Shown here: positions 35,700 through 42,157 of the stretch, piece after piece
How the letters are laid out: every line of letters starts with the position of its first letter
How positions within the stretch are numbered: position 1 is the stretch's first letter
Assembly: GCA_900319865.1 (NCBI GenBank)
Contig: ONQD01000019.1
Span: 1-42,157, forward strand
Source: an uncultured Bacteroidales bacterium
GTDB taxonomy: Bacteria > Bacteroidota > Bacteroidia > Bacteroidales > P3
Length of the DNA stretch: 42,157 bases
Reading direction: 5' to 3'
Made by a program: the position numbers and the translations under genes
The notes under the pieces: generated by a model
The model's input: the letters and a program-made list of their open reading frames with translations, nothing else
Told to the model about the DNA's origin: nothing
The model's database searches: none

Positions 35700-37919
35700 T
35701 CAATTTTCACTTTTCAAGCGGGCCTTGCTCTCGAGTTCCATCTTGCCGAGGCGCACGGTGACGCCGAAGGTGATGTAGCGCGAGCTATAGCGGGTGGTAT
35801 TGCTGCTGGAGATGTAGGGGTTGGTGTTGGCCGAGGAACTCGAATAGGTGTTGAAGACATCCTTGACGTTGAGGTAGAGCGATATGTGACGGTCGAGCAG
35901 GTCGGCACTCACGCCGAGGTCGGTGGTGAAGAAGGGGTCGTAGCTGCTGAGGAAGGCGATTTGCCGGGTGGTGTAGTTGACATTGCCAAACACTTGCAGC
36001 ACGTTCCATAACTTGCCCCACGCGTTGAGTCGCAGGTTGCCCGCCCATAGGTTGTCATCCACCCATTCGCCAGGGCGGAACTGGCTGTGGTAGCCCATGT
36101 GTACGGCGCGGGCTGAGAGACGCAGGTTGAACATGGCGGTGGGGCGATAAGTGAGATTTAGGTCGGCACCTGCGTTGTGGCTGCTGCCGATGTTGTAGGG
36201 CTGGCTGAAAGAGACCTCGCGACCGTAAACGGGGTGGTACGCCACATCGACAAGAGCGCCCGGCTCGTCGGTGTTTGCCTTGTAGTAGAGGTCTATCCCT
36301 ACCGAGCCGAAGCCCTCGAAGAACTTGTTCCAACCCCCTTCGAGGTTGTGAGTGTGGCTGGGAAGCAGGTCGGGGTTTCCGATTTCGTAGCTCTCGTTGT
36401 TGAAAATGATGAATCGCGTGAGGTTGGGAGCCGAAGGCGTGGTGGTGCGAAGGGTGTAGCTGAGCGTGAAATTGTGCATCGAAGGGGTGTGGTAAGAGAG
36501 ATGGACGGAGGGTGTGGGGACGAGGTAGTTTTCGTGCGACACCTCAGTGGTATAGCCTGTGTAGGTGGCGGTTCCGGTGCTTTGTTCCAGTCTCAAGCCC
36601 ACCTTGGCGGCGAAATTGCCAAAGTTGCGTTTGAGGGTAAGGTATCCGCCAAACTCCTCATGGCGGTACGACTTGGTGTAGCTCTGCAGCGTGTCACGAC
36701 GGTTGCCGGGCAGTGTGTCGCGGGTGTAGGTGCGTAGGCTTGGGGTGTGGTAGTCGCCGGTTAGGCCCGCCTCCAGCTCCCAATGCTCGGCAAAGGGCAG
36801 CGAGTAGCCCACCTCGGCAGAGAGACCCACGCCGCCCCTGTTAATACCTAAATGGCGCACGGTGTAGTCAAGGGCTGGTTGGCTGAGGTATTGGCGTTGC
36901 TCGGTACCGTCGGAAGTGTAGTTGAATCCATTGGCAGCGGTGCGTATCCACAGCATCTGCCCCTTGTCGTCGAGACGATGGGAGAAATGCAACCCGCCAT
37001 AATAACCCACCTGGGGTATGGATGATGTGCTGGTGGAGCGATAGCTGTAGTCGCCCGGATTGTAGATGAGTTCGTGCCATTGTATGTCGGCGGACGACTC
37101 GCCACGGTACCACGACGGGTATGCCCCGCCCCAGAAACTGAGGGAGCGCATGGTGTCGAAATCGTAGTTGCCGCTCAGGTAGAAATAGCTGCCATGCCTC
37201 CAGTTGTCGCTATGGGCTGTGTAGGACTTGATGGTGGAGGTGTCGCCTTGCGGAGTGAGCAGGGCGGAACGGCCCGACTGGTCACTCCACGTGTGGCTGT
37301 AGTCGTATTCGGCATAGAGGTTGATGGAGAACTTCTTGTTGCTATAGACATACGAGAGCCATGGCGACACCTGTGGGCGATGGTTTCCCGTGGCTCCGAT
37401 GCTGATGAACTCGTTACGCAGAATCTTCTTGGATGTGATGATATTGACCACGGGTCCGCTGCCGCCGTAGCGGGCAGAGGGGTTGGTGATGACCTCGATT
37501 CGGGCTATGCTGTTGGCTGGGAGGGTCTTGATGTATTGGCGCAGATTCTCGCCACTGAGGTTAGATGGGCGGTCGTTGATCCACACCTCCACGCTTTGTG
37601 AGCCCCGCAGGGTGATGTTGCCTTCGGCATCAACCTCCACGCCCGGAGCATTCTGGAGGGCATCGCTGGCGGTGCCGGTCTGCACACTGGGGTCGTCGGA
37701 AGTGTTGTAGATGTGTTTCTCGCCGTCGACGGCATAGAGTGGTCGGTCGGTGGTGATCTTCACCTCTTCAAGAGCCTTGACCGAAGGCGAGAGGTAGAAA
37801 CTGGTGTCTGAAATGGTGGCAGTGGTGTCCTGCGAAACCCTTACGGTGTCGTTGACCTGGGCGTAGCTTACGCCTGCTACTGTCATCAGTGACAGCAGCA
37901 ACATGATTTGCTTTGTCAT
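35700..37919 (-). CDS. Outer-membrane beta-barrel protein, TonB-dependent-receptor-like (OMP_b-brl_3 type)
   Basis: A 739-residue outer-membrane protein. A signal peptide ends near YAQ (21). A plug-like domain spans about 45-165, with DALQNAPGVEVDAEGNI, the INDRPSNLSG segment and ARIEVITNPSARY leading into the barrel, which shows alternating aromatic/polar strands to the end. The usual N-terminal CarboxypepD_reg-like domain is missing: the plug starts soon after the signal peptide, with EEVKIT in the place of EVVV. No SusD-like partner is adjacent. It is the last gene of the BlaI-M56 operon (12-bp gap from the lipoprotein gene), so its synthesis is probably induced by that sensor. Ligand unknown. 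Confidence 0.88.
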   Translation of the reverse strand: MTKQIMLLLSLMTVAGVSYAQVNDTVRVSQDTTATISDTSFYLSPSVKALEEVKITTDRPLYAVDGEKHIYNTSDDPSVQTGTASDALQNAPGVEVDAEGNITLRGSQSVEVWINDRPSNLSGENLRQYIKTLPANSIARIEVITNPSARYGGSGPVVNIITSKKILRNEFISIGATGNHRPQVSPWLSYVYSNKKFSINLYAEYDYSHTWSDQSGRSALLTPQGDTSTIKSYTAHSDNWRHGSYFYLSGNYDFDTMRSLSFWGGAYPSWYRGESSADIQWHELIYNPGDYSYRSTSTSSIPQVGYYGGLHFSHRLDDKGQMLWIRTAANGFNYTSDGTEQRQYLSQPALDYTVRHLGINRGGVGLSAEVGYSLPFAEHWELEAGLTGDYHTPSLRTYTRDTLPGNRRDTLQSYTKSYRHEEFGGYLTLKRNFGNFAAKVGLRLEQSTGTATYTGYTTEVSHENYLVPTPSVHLSYHTPSMHNFTLSYTLRTTTPSAPNLTRFIIFNNESYEIGNPDLLPSHTHNLEGGWNKFFEGFGSVGIDLYYKANTDEPGALVDVAYHPVYGREVSFSQPYNIGSSHNAGADLNLTYRPTAMFNLRLSARAVHMGYHSQFRPGEWVDDNLWAGNLRLNAWGKLWNVLQVFGNVNYTTRQIAFLSSYDPFFTTDLGVSADLLDRHISLYLNVKDVFNTYSSSSANTNPYISSSNTTRYSSRYITFGVTVRLGKMELESKARLKSEN

Positions 37920-37931
37920 AATATTATTGGG

Positions 37932-38648
37932 TTATCTTATTGTTATAAAGGTATCTGGAATATAAAAACAATGGGTGTCGAGCGTGTATACGCTGCGAGG
38001 TGAATAATACCGGTCTGTGGTATCGCCCTCCCTGTTCTTCTGGACAATGCAATCGAGAGCGATGCGGCCATGTCGGTCGGCGATGAACAGCTGCGGTGAG
38101 CCTTCGTACTGGCAGCGGAAGGGATGGTCGGCGTGGAACATGTGGTTGGCCCAGGGGGTGAACACCCCGGAGTCGGTGTGCTCCCAAGCGGGGTTGTAGT
38201 GCATGTAAACGTCCTTCATGTCATAACCCAAAGAGGGGAGCAGGTCGCGGTAACGCTTGGCAAAATGGACGATGTTGCCGAGGGTATCTTCCACCAGGTT
38301 GCCTACGGAATCGGGGATTAGGCGGTGAAGCCAGTTGAAACCCGCCACAAGATAGAACCGCCACTGGGTGGTGTCACGGTTGGCGTACATCGCGGCCAGC
38401 TCGTTGCGGAGGTGTTCGAGGCAGGGCTTGCAAAGGATGTCGAAGAAATAGACCACCTTGTAATGTGTTGTGTCGCTCTTGACAAGACGGGTAATCTCGT
38501 CGGTGGTGAGCATGGAGGGTTCCACGGCCTTGACCTGTTCAAAGGTTAGCACAGGTTTGTCCTGCTCCTCGGCTGGGTGACTGTTGCACCCGGTGAGTGC
38601 GAGTGCAACGGTTGCCAGCAGTGTGATATGTCTTAATGCTTTTGCCAT
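37932..38648 (-). CDS. Thioredoxin-like lipoprotein
   Basis: A 238-residue lipoprotein: signal peptide with lipobox LTGC, lipidated Cys21. After a short linker, YKVVYFFDILCKPCLEHL carries a CxxC pair (Cys73, Cys76) at the end of a beta strand, as in thioredoxin-fold proteins; the motif CKPC is unusual but redox-competent in principle. The later GSPQLFIADRHGRI resembles the cis-Pro/beta3-beta4 region of TlpA-like proteins. It lies 5 bp downstream of the M56 gene and 12 bp upstream of the barrel gene, all in one operon. Redox activity is inferred. Confidence 0.78.
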   Translation of the reverse strand: MAKALRHITLLATVALALTGCNSHPAEEQDKPVLTFEQVKAVEPSMLTTDEITRLVKSDTTHYKVVYFFDILCKPCLEHLRNELAAMYANRDTTQWRFYLVAGFNWLHRLIPDSVGNLVEDTLGNIVHFAKRYRDLLPSLGYDMKDVYMHYNPAWEHTDSGVFTPWANHMFHADHPFRCQYEGSPQLFIADRHGRIALDCIVQKNREGDTTDRYYSPRSVYTLDTHCFYIPDTFITIR

Positions 38649-38653
38649 AGCTT

Positions 38654-40357
38654 TTAGTGTTCAATCTGTTGGGCTAATGAGTCGGCGTAGTGTTTGTTGA
38701 TGGCCTTCAGTGTCACTTCCAGAATGAAGCGGTCGCCCTCCATAAGAGGATTAAAACGACTGGTGGTGTCGTAGAGTTGGCGGGCGTTGGGGTTGATGGT
38801 GTTGTTATCAAAATGCCACCCTTTGTAGAACTCCCTTTCGGTCTCACCCGACTGGGTTTTGTACTCGTGTACGGCTGTGAAGTCGGAGACAGTGGTCGAG
38901 CCCAGCAGACGATTCTTGTTGCTCCAATCGACGGGACACTCTGAACCGTAGGAGACCGTCACTTGGGGATAGATGGTGTCGGTCACAGTGCGTATGTTAA
39001 ACTCAATTATCTCGTCACCCACTTTTTTTGAGTTGGAAACTGTGACGGTGTCAATGCGGTAGCGATACGTGGGCAGACCTTTGAGTGCCTTGACTATCCC
39101 TTCGATCGGGTCGGCGTTGACAAAGCGTAGCTTGATGCTGTCGCCGTCGCAATGGAGGGTTTCGAGCGTCATGTCGAGCCATGGATTGCCTGTGCTGTCA
39201 AAAAGATGGAGGCCGTCGTCGTCAATCGTGTAGGAAAAGAGTTGCGCGTTTCCTGCTGTGTCGCGGGAAAGGATGTGCAACCGTCCGTCGCGGTGGAAGC
39301 AAAACAGACGGCTTTCAAGTCCCATGAACTTATTGCATTGGAGGGTGGGTTCAGCAGGGTTGTCCGACTTGAGTTCGATGGAACTTACTTCGTAAAAGCC
39401 ATTCAACGTTTGGCGAGAGACACATCCCGCCAGCAGCACCATGAACGCGATGGGCAGCACGATGAGCGGCAGTAGCCCTCCGTGGCGGGAGCGGCGCAGT
39501 GCCATCATGGCGATGCGTTTCTTCACCAACGAGTAGTCGAAAGTGTTGCCTATGGCACTATACGGTTTGCCGCTCACCTGATGGTAGAACAACTCGGCAT
39601 AGGCGGCTCCGCTATCGGTTGCCAGCATTGCGTTGTCGGCCTGGTATTCATGCACACGCTTCAATTCACGCTGGTAGAGATAAACAAACGGGTTGAACCA
39701 TAGGACAACTTTGACCGCCTCACACAACAGGAGGTCGAAGGTATGGCGTAGGCGCACATGTACCATTTCGTGTCCGATAAGCTGCTGCATCTCGGTTGGG
39801 TTGAATCCGTTGCGGCCTAAGATGATATGCTTGCCAAAGGAGTAGGCTGGAGTGTCGTCATTCAGTACGCTGACCTTGACACCGTCCTGCATCTTGTATG
39901 GCAGTCGGCCAAGGCGGCGTTGTAATCTTGCCAGTCTTAGGGTCAGGAGTATCATCGTGACAGCAACACCTACCCAATAGATAATGGGCAGAATGTCCAT
40001 CACTTTGTCGAGGATATTCGGGGTGGTCTCTCCTTCAGACAGGATGATTCGTCTCATTTCGTTATTATCTTGAGTAAGCTTGATTTCCGACACGCCACTT
40101 TTAGTATTGGAATAAGTCATAGCCATGCCGTCAGGCGTGGTGTTGTAGGCCAACTGAGCCGTTTCTGCGGCATCGTTGCCGTCATAGTTGGCCTGACGTA
40201 ATAGGGGCAAATGGATAAGGGGAAGCAGCAGAGACAGCAATAGGGTACCCAGCAAATAGTAGCGCACCATGGAGAAACGGGTTTCGCGCCGCATCAGCAG
40301 CCAGTAGGAGCCGAAGAAAAGCACAGTGCCAATGGTGGCAAGGAGGAGGTATTTCAT
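38654..40357 (-). CDS. M56 family membrane metalloprotease (BlaR1/MecR1-like sensor)
   Basis: A 567-residue signal-transducing protease. Membrane segments lie near 3-20, 33-52, 121-142 and 294-311; the zinc site is HEMVH at 196-200 with Glu237 (HEYQAD) as a likely third ligand, on the cytoplasmic side as in BlaR1. Residues 312-567 form the extracytoplasmic sensor. It lacks any penicillin-binding-protein motif (no SxxK/SxN/KTG triad) and instead begins with an all-beta, lipocalin-like pattern (NGFYEVSSIELKSD, then FCFHRDGRLHIL). The ATG overlaps the BlaI stop by 4 bp. The inferred role is ligand-triggered cleavage of the adjacent repressor; the ligand is not a beta-lactam on this evidence. Confidence 0.9.
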   Translation of the reverse strand: MKYLLLATIGTVLFFGSYWLLMRRETRFSMVRYYLLGTLLLSLLLPLIHLPLLRQANYDGNDAAETAQLAYNTTPDGMAMTYSNTKSGVSEIKLTQDNNEMRRIILSEGETTPNILDKVMDILPIIYWVGVAVTMILLTLRLARLQRRLGRLPYKMQDGVKVSVLNDDTPAYSFGKHIILGRNGFNPTEMQQLIGHEMVHVRLRHTFDLLLCEAVKVVLWFNPFVYLYQRELKRVHEYQADNAMLATDSGAAYAELFYHQVSGKPYSAIGNTFDYSLVKKRIAMMALRRSRHGGLLPLIVLPIAFMVLLAGCVSRQTLNGFYEVSSIELKSDNPAEPTLQCNKFMGLESRLFCFHRDGRLHILSRDTAGNAQLFSYTIDDDGLHLFDSTGNPWLDMTLETLHCDGDSIKLRFVNADPIEGIVKALKGLPTYRYRIDTVTVSNSKKVGDEIIEFNIRTVTDTIYPQVTVSYGSECPVDWSNKNRLLGSTTVSDFTAVHEYKTQSGETEREFYKGWHFDNNTINPNARQLYDTTSRFNPLMEGDRFILEVTLKAINKHYADSLAQQIEH

Positions 40358-40758
40358 TGCTGGTCCTCCTTACCTTTGCGCTTTTCTTCAATGATGCGGC
40401 TCAAAGCCTCCAGTTCCTCATTAGTCACCTCTCCCCCATCGAGGAAGAAGGATACTAACGAGGTGTAGGATGAGGAAAAGTAGTTCTTCATCAGCGTGCC
40501 CAGCATCCGTCCCTTGTATGCCTCGCGACTGACGAGGGGATAATACTGATTGTTGCCGTTAAAGTCCTTGTGTGCCACAAAACCCTTCTGCTCGAGGATG
40601 CGGATTTCGGTGAGCACGGTGCGGTATGCGGGCTTGGGTTCTTCGACGGCGGCAGCGATGTCGCCTGCAAAGCCTTTGCCTACTTGCCACACGGCTTGCA
40701 TCACTTGCTCCTCGGCCTTGGTGAGCGTTGTGGTGGGTTCTTGTTTCTTTCTTGCCAT
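40354..40758 (-). CDS. BlaI/MecI/CopY family repressor
   Basis: A 134-residue winged-helix repressor. The DNA-binding domain covers about 8-80 (TLTKAEEQVMQAVWQ, then AYRTVLTEIRILEQKGFV). The C-terminal dimerisation helix region contains SLVSFFLDGGEV at 100-111, which aligns with the segment of staphylococcal BlaI that is cut by BlaR1 (between Asn101 and Phe102 there, Ser103-Phe104 here). The frame is open upstream to 40821, but MARKKQ at 40758 is the family start and the upstream sequence is operator-rich. It overlaps the M56 gene by 4 bp and heads a four-gene operon. Confidence 0.93.
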   Translation of the reverse strand: MARKKQEPTTTLTKAEEQVMQAVWQVGKGFAGDIAAAVEEPKPAYRTVLTEIRILEQKGFVAHKDFNGNNQYYPLVSREAYKGRMLGTLMKNYFSSSYTSLVSFFLDGGEVTNEELEALSRIIEEKRKGKEDQQ

Positions 40759-40785
40759 AGATGTTAGATTTTGAATTAAACCTAT

Positions 40786-40801
40786 GATTAAATATTTAAT
40801 C
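40786..40801. promoter_or_regulatory. Perfect 16-bp palindrome in the blaI leader
   Basis: GATTAAATATTTAATC is self-complementary over its full length and lies 28-43 bp upstream of the blaI start codon, inside the predicted leader. It could be a third regulator site or chance in AT-rich DNA. Confidence 0.4.
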
Positions 40802-40818
40802 ACCATCAAAACGCCAAA

Positions 40819-40835
40819 CACAAAATATTATTGTG
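40819..40835. promoter_or_regulatory. Putative BlaI operator 1, CACAA-N7-TTGTG
   Basis: Inverted repeat with CACAA and TTGTG arms and a 7-bp spacer; the arms extend to 7 bp (AACACAA/TTGTGTT, 40817-40837). It has the same architecture as the site at 40873, with centres 54 bp apart. BlaI/MecI operators elsewhere are dyads with ACA...TGT cores, consistent with this. Confidence 0.6.
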
Positions 40836-40872
40836 TTAATATGATTATTTTTTTAATCCAATAGACAAAAAT

Positions 40873-40889
40873 CACAATAACATATTGTG
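40873..40889. promoter_or_regulatory. Putative BlaI operator 2, CACAA-N7-TTGTG, over the transcription start
   Basis: Second CACAA-N7-TTGTG dyad. It begins 3 bp downstream of the -7 box of the blaI promoter and therefore covers the predicted transcription start, the classic position for repression by occlusion. Confidence 0.65.
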
Positions 40890-40892
40890 CAA

Positions 40893-40900
40893 CAAAAGTA
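40893..40900 (-). promoter_or_regulatory. Putative -7 element for the BlaI-M56 operon
   Basis: TACTTTTG on the minus strand, matching TAnnTTTG. The start is predicted near 40887, giving a leader of about 130 nt that contains operator 1 and the 16-bp palindrome. Confidence 0.6.
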
Positions 40901-40910
40901 TAATATGCAA

Positions 40911-40955
40911 AAAAAAATGAAATCCGCGGCAAAAATATTATCATTTTGCCGCGGA
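40911..40955 (-). terminator. Rho-independent terminator after the broken lipoprotein gene
   Basis: A perfect 12-bp stem, TCCGCGGCAAAA at 40923-40934 with its complement at 40944-40955 and a 9-nt loop; on the minus strand it is followed after five bases by a run of nine T. It separates the lipoprotein gene from the BlaI operon promoter. Confidence 0.85.
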
Positions 40956-40973
40956 AATAGGTGTGTATTTGCG

Positions 40974-41780
40974 TCAAAGAAGGTGGAATGAGGTTTGCAT
41001 TATGGGGACTGTCGGGCCAGTATGGGAGAGCCCATAGGTTTTCTTTAGGTCGTCCTCGCGATGGAAGGTCGTCCTCGCGATGGAATTGCAGTGAGCCGCC
41101 GATGGTGTCTGTGGTGCCGTAGATAAGCGTGCTGTAGTCAAGAGTAATGAGGTCGGTAGTGGGGTCGTAGGTGAAGGGGTGTTGCATGCCGTTAATACGG
41201 ATGGAGCCAGAGTGTGTCGTGCTGTCGTATTGCCAGAGGAAAGAGGTGCCTTCACAGGTGCTTCCCGCACAATAGTTAATCTGACCACCCCAACCATACT
41301 CCCAGAAGTCTAACCCCCATTCCACAGGCATCAATGTGTCGCCTACGGTCAGTTGCTGTTCTGCTTCCCATGATGTTCTGACAGGAAAGACATATTGCTC
41401 CTTACCTTCAGGGTATAGAACTGTATAGCCACCAAGGGTTACATTGCCGTCGCCTACAAACATATTCGTTGAGATGGTGTGTGTGGTGGAGTCGTAAGTA
41501 AACAGGGAAGAGTCACCCATGTTTTCACTACCGTAGGATTGGCGGCGATGACAATATCTAAATGAAGTGTGCCAGTGCTGTCGGTGAGGAAGTCGATACT
41601 CCACATGAGGGTAGCGGGATAGCCTTGATAGTTGTCATCGTAGCTTCCCTCCCATGAGGTTCCAGCCAATGAGACGGTTGGTGCAGTGTCGGTTTGGGGC
41701 TGCGGTTCGGGTGCGGGCTCTTTTTTACAGGCAGCGAAGAGCAAGAAGGCCGCCATCGTGATGAATGCAATTTTTTTCAT
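40974..41780 (-). pseudogene. Lipoprotein gene disrupted by two frameshifts
   Basis: The gene starts at 41780 with a signal peptide and lipobox LFAAC (Cys18), followed by a Pro/Glu/Gln-rich linker and a beta-rich domain (LAGTSWEGSYDD, TLMWSIDFLTDSTGTL). Around 41527-41545 the sensible reading moves to another frame (continuing MGDSSLFTYDSTTH); one extra A in the AAAA run there would restore V-V-K-N-M-G-D-S-S. Near 41047-41084 a 19-bp tandem duplication shifts the frame again; removing one unit gives REDDLKKTYGLSHTGP and a stop at 40974. The intact protein would be about 260 residues, resembling small Bacteroidales lipocalin-like lipoproteins. Either a true pseudogene or, for the A run, a sequencing error. 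Confidence 0.78.
41047..41084. repeat. 19-bp perfect tandem duplication inside the lipoprotein gene
   Basis: Units 41047-41065 and 41066-41084 are identical. Because 19 is not a multiple of three, the duplication changes the reading frame and replaces the last ~25 residues with an extension running through the downstream terminator and into the blaI promoter. Confidence 0.95.
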
Positions 41781-42157
41781 TGTTGTGTGTTTATTGGTAT
41801 GACATGATTAAGTATCTGTTCTTTTTCGGCAGGGGTCGTGTAGAAGAATAGCCAGAGCGTGAGTGCATCGCTGTCGTTGTGGATGATGTAGCCGCTATGG
41901 CCATTGTCGACGGTGGTGTTCATCAGTTGTTTGTTCCATGCAGGGATGGCGGTGTCTGGAATGCCAGCCGAGTCAACCAATACGCCGTGCTCATAGTGGA
42001 GACGTTTGGATACAGAATAGCATGTGTCGATTCGTATGGAAATGGGACGGCTGTTGGGAGTAGGACTCTGTCCAGTCAGGCTGTCAAAAATGTGAGTTAC
42101 CGCTTCGCGAATGGTGCTGTTTGAAATATGAGACACCGCTTCTCTAATGACACTGTC
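41777..42157 (-). CDS. Unrecognised protein, 3' part only (5' end outside window)
   Basis: The last 126 codons of a minus-strand gene; the frame stays open to the window edge, so an apparent GTG start at 42136 need not be real. The visible N-terminal part has two consecutive 12-residue units, SVIREAVSHISN and STIREAVTHIFD, a helical heptad-like repeat that probably continues upstream. The rest (ISIRIDTCYSVSKRLHYEHG, then HSGYIIHNDSDALTLWLFFYTT) looks like a small mixed alpha/beta domain. The stop overlaps the start of the lipoprotein gene by 4 bp (ATGA), so the two were translationally coupled. No family recognised. Confidence 0.7.
   Translation of the reverse strand, partial: DSVIREAVSHISNSTIREAVTHIFDSLTGQSPTPNSRPISIRIDTCYSVSKRLHYEHGVLVDSAGIPDTAIPAWNKQLMNTTVDNGHSGYIIHNDSDALTLWLFFYTTPAEKEQILNHVIPINTQQ

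Noticed and set aside
40759-40821. 21-codon N-terminal extension of the BlaI-type repressor
   Set aside because: It overlaps the 16-bp palindrome and operator region, and the family begins a few residues before the winged helix, as from 40758.
40828-40973. C-terminal extension of the lipoprotein frame through the terminator into the blaI promoter
   Set aside because: It exists only because the 19-bp duplication shifted the frame; the natural stop is at 40974.
1-42157. CRISPR arrays, tRNA or rRNA genes, reverse transcriptase/diversity-generating elements
   Set aside because: No regularly spaced repeats, no cloverleaf-like or rRNA sequence and no reverse-transcriptase motif were seen on either strand by reading.

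Overview
The window is chromosomal DNA from a member of the Bacteroidota, most likely order Bacteroidales. Three lines of evidence support this. Nine putative promoters carry the Bacteroidetes-type -7 element TAnnTTTG, usually followed by CA. Shine-Dalgarno sequences are essentially absent. Several gene families are typical of the phylum: a PorW/SprE lipoprotein, DUF4199 and DUF3822 proteins, a fused SudB/GltD oxidoreductase, an OMP_b-brl_3-type outer-membrane barrel, and a BlaI/M56 pair. Species and habitat cannot be read from the sequence.

Layout. 1-563: the start of an IS transposase cut by the window edge, then a gene-free stretch with two near-identical 24-bp direct repeats. 564-6752: a fused NAD(P)H/ferredoxin-type oxidoreductase and priA on the minus strand, then a divergent glycosyltransferase. 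6753-7138: a gap holding copy 1 of a dispersed, hairpin-forming repeat. 7139-19268: a plus-strand run with signal peptidase I, cyclophilin, an OmpR-type response regulator, a PhnP-like metallohydrolase, two glycosyltransferases, a DUF4199 membrane protein, ychF, a PorW/SprE-like lipoprotein overlapping a bactofilin, and a sugar-kinase/RapZ-C fusion. 19366-25785: plus-strand housekeeping genes (a membrane-anchored unknown, DUF3822, rsmD, purC, CYTH, a YfcC-type carrier, an M28 peptidase). 25786-26391: a gap holding copy 2 of the repeat, in the opposite orientation. 26392-30260: a TPR protein and gyrA on the minus strand, divergent from clpC (30533-33169).

33170-35700 looks different from its surroundings. 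It is AT-rich and contains REP-like palindromes framed by an inverted repeat, small unrecognised ORFs, and a secreted trypsin-like protease, which suggests an acquired segment. 35700-40758 (minus) is a compact four-gene operon: BlaI-type repressor, M56 sensor protease with a large periplasmic domain, thioredoxin-like lipoprotein, and outer-membrane beta-barrel. Its promoter region carries two identical-architecture CACAA-N7-TTGTG palindromes, one at the expected transcription start, so the operon reads as a self-contained sense-cleave-derepress unit with an envelope output. 40974-42157 holds a lipoprotein gene broken by a probable one-base loss and by a 19-bp tandem duplication, translationally coupled to a partial gene that runs off the window.

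The strongest candidates for something undescribed are the BlaI-M56-thioredoxin-barrel operon with its operator pair, the kinase/RapZ-C fusion (amino-sugar kinase joined to an amino-sugar-phosphate sensor), and the dispersed repeat shared by two distant intergenic regions.
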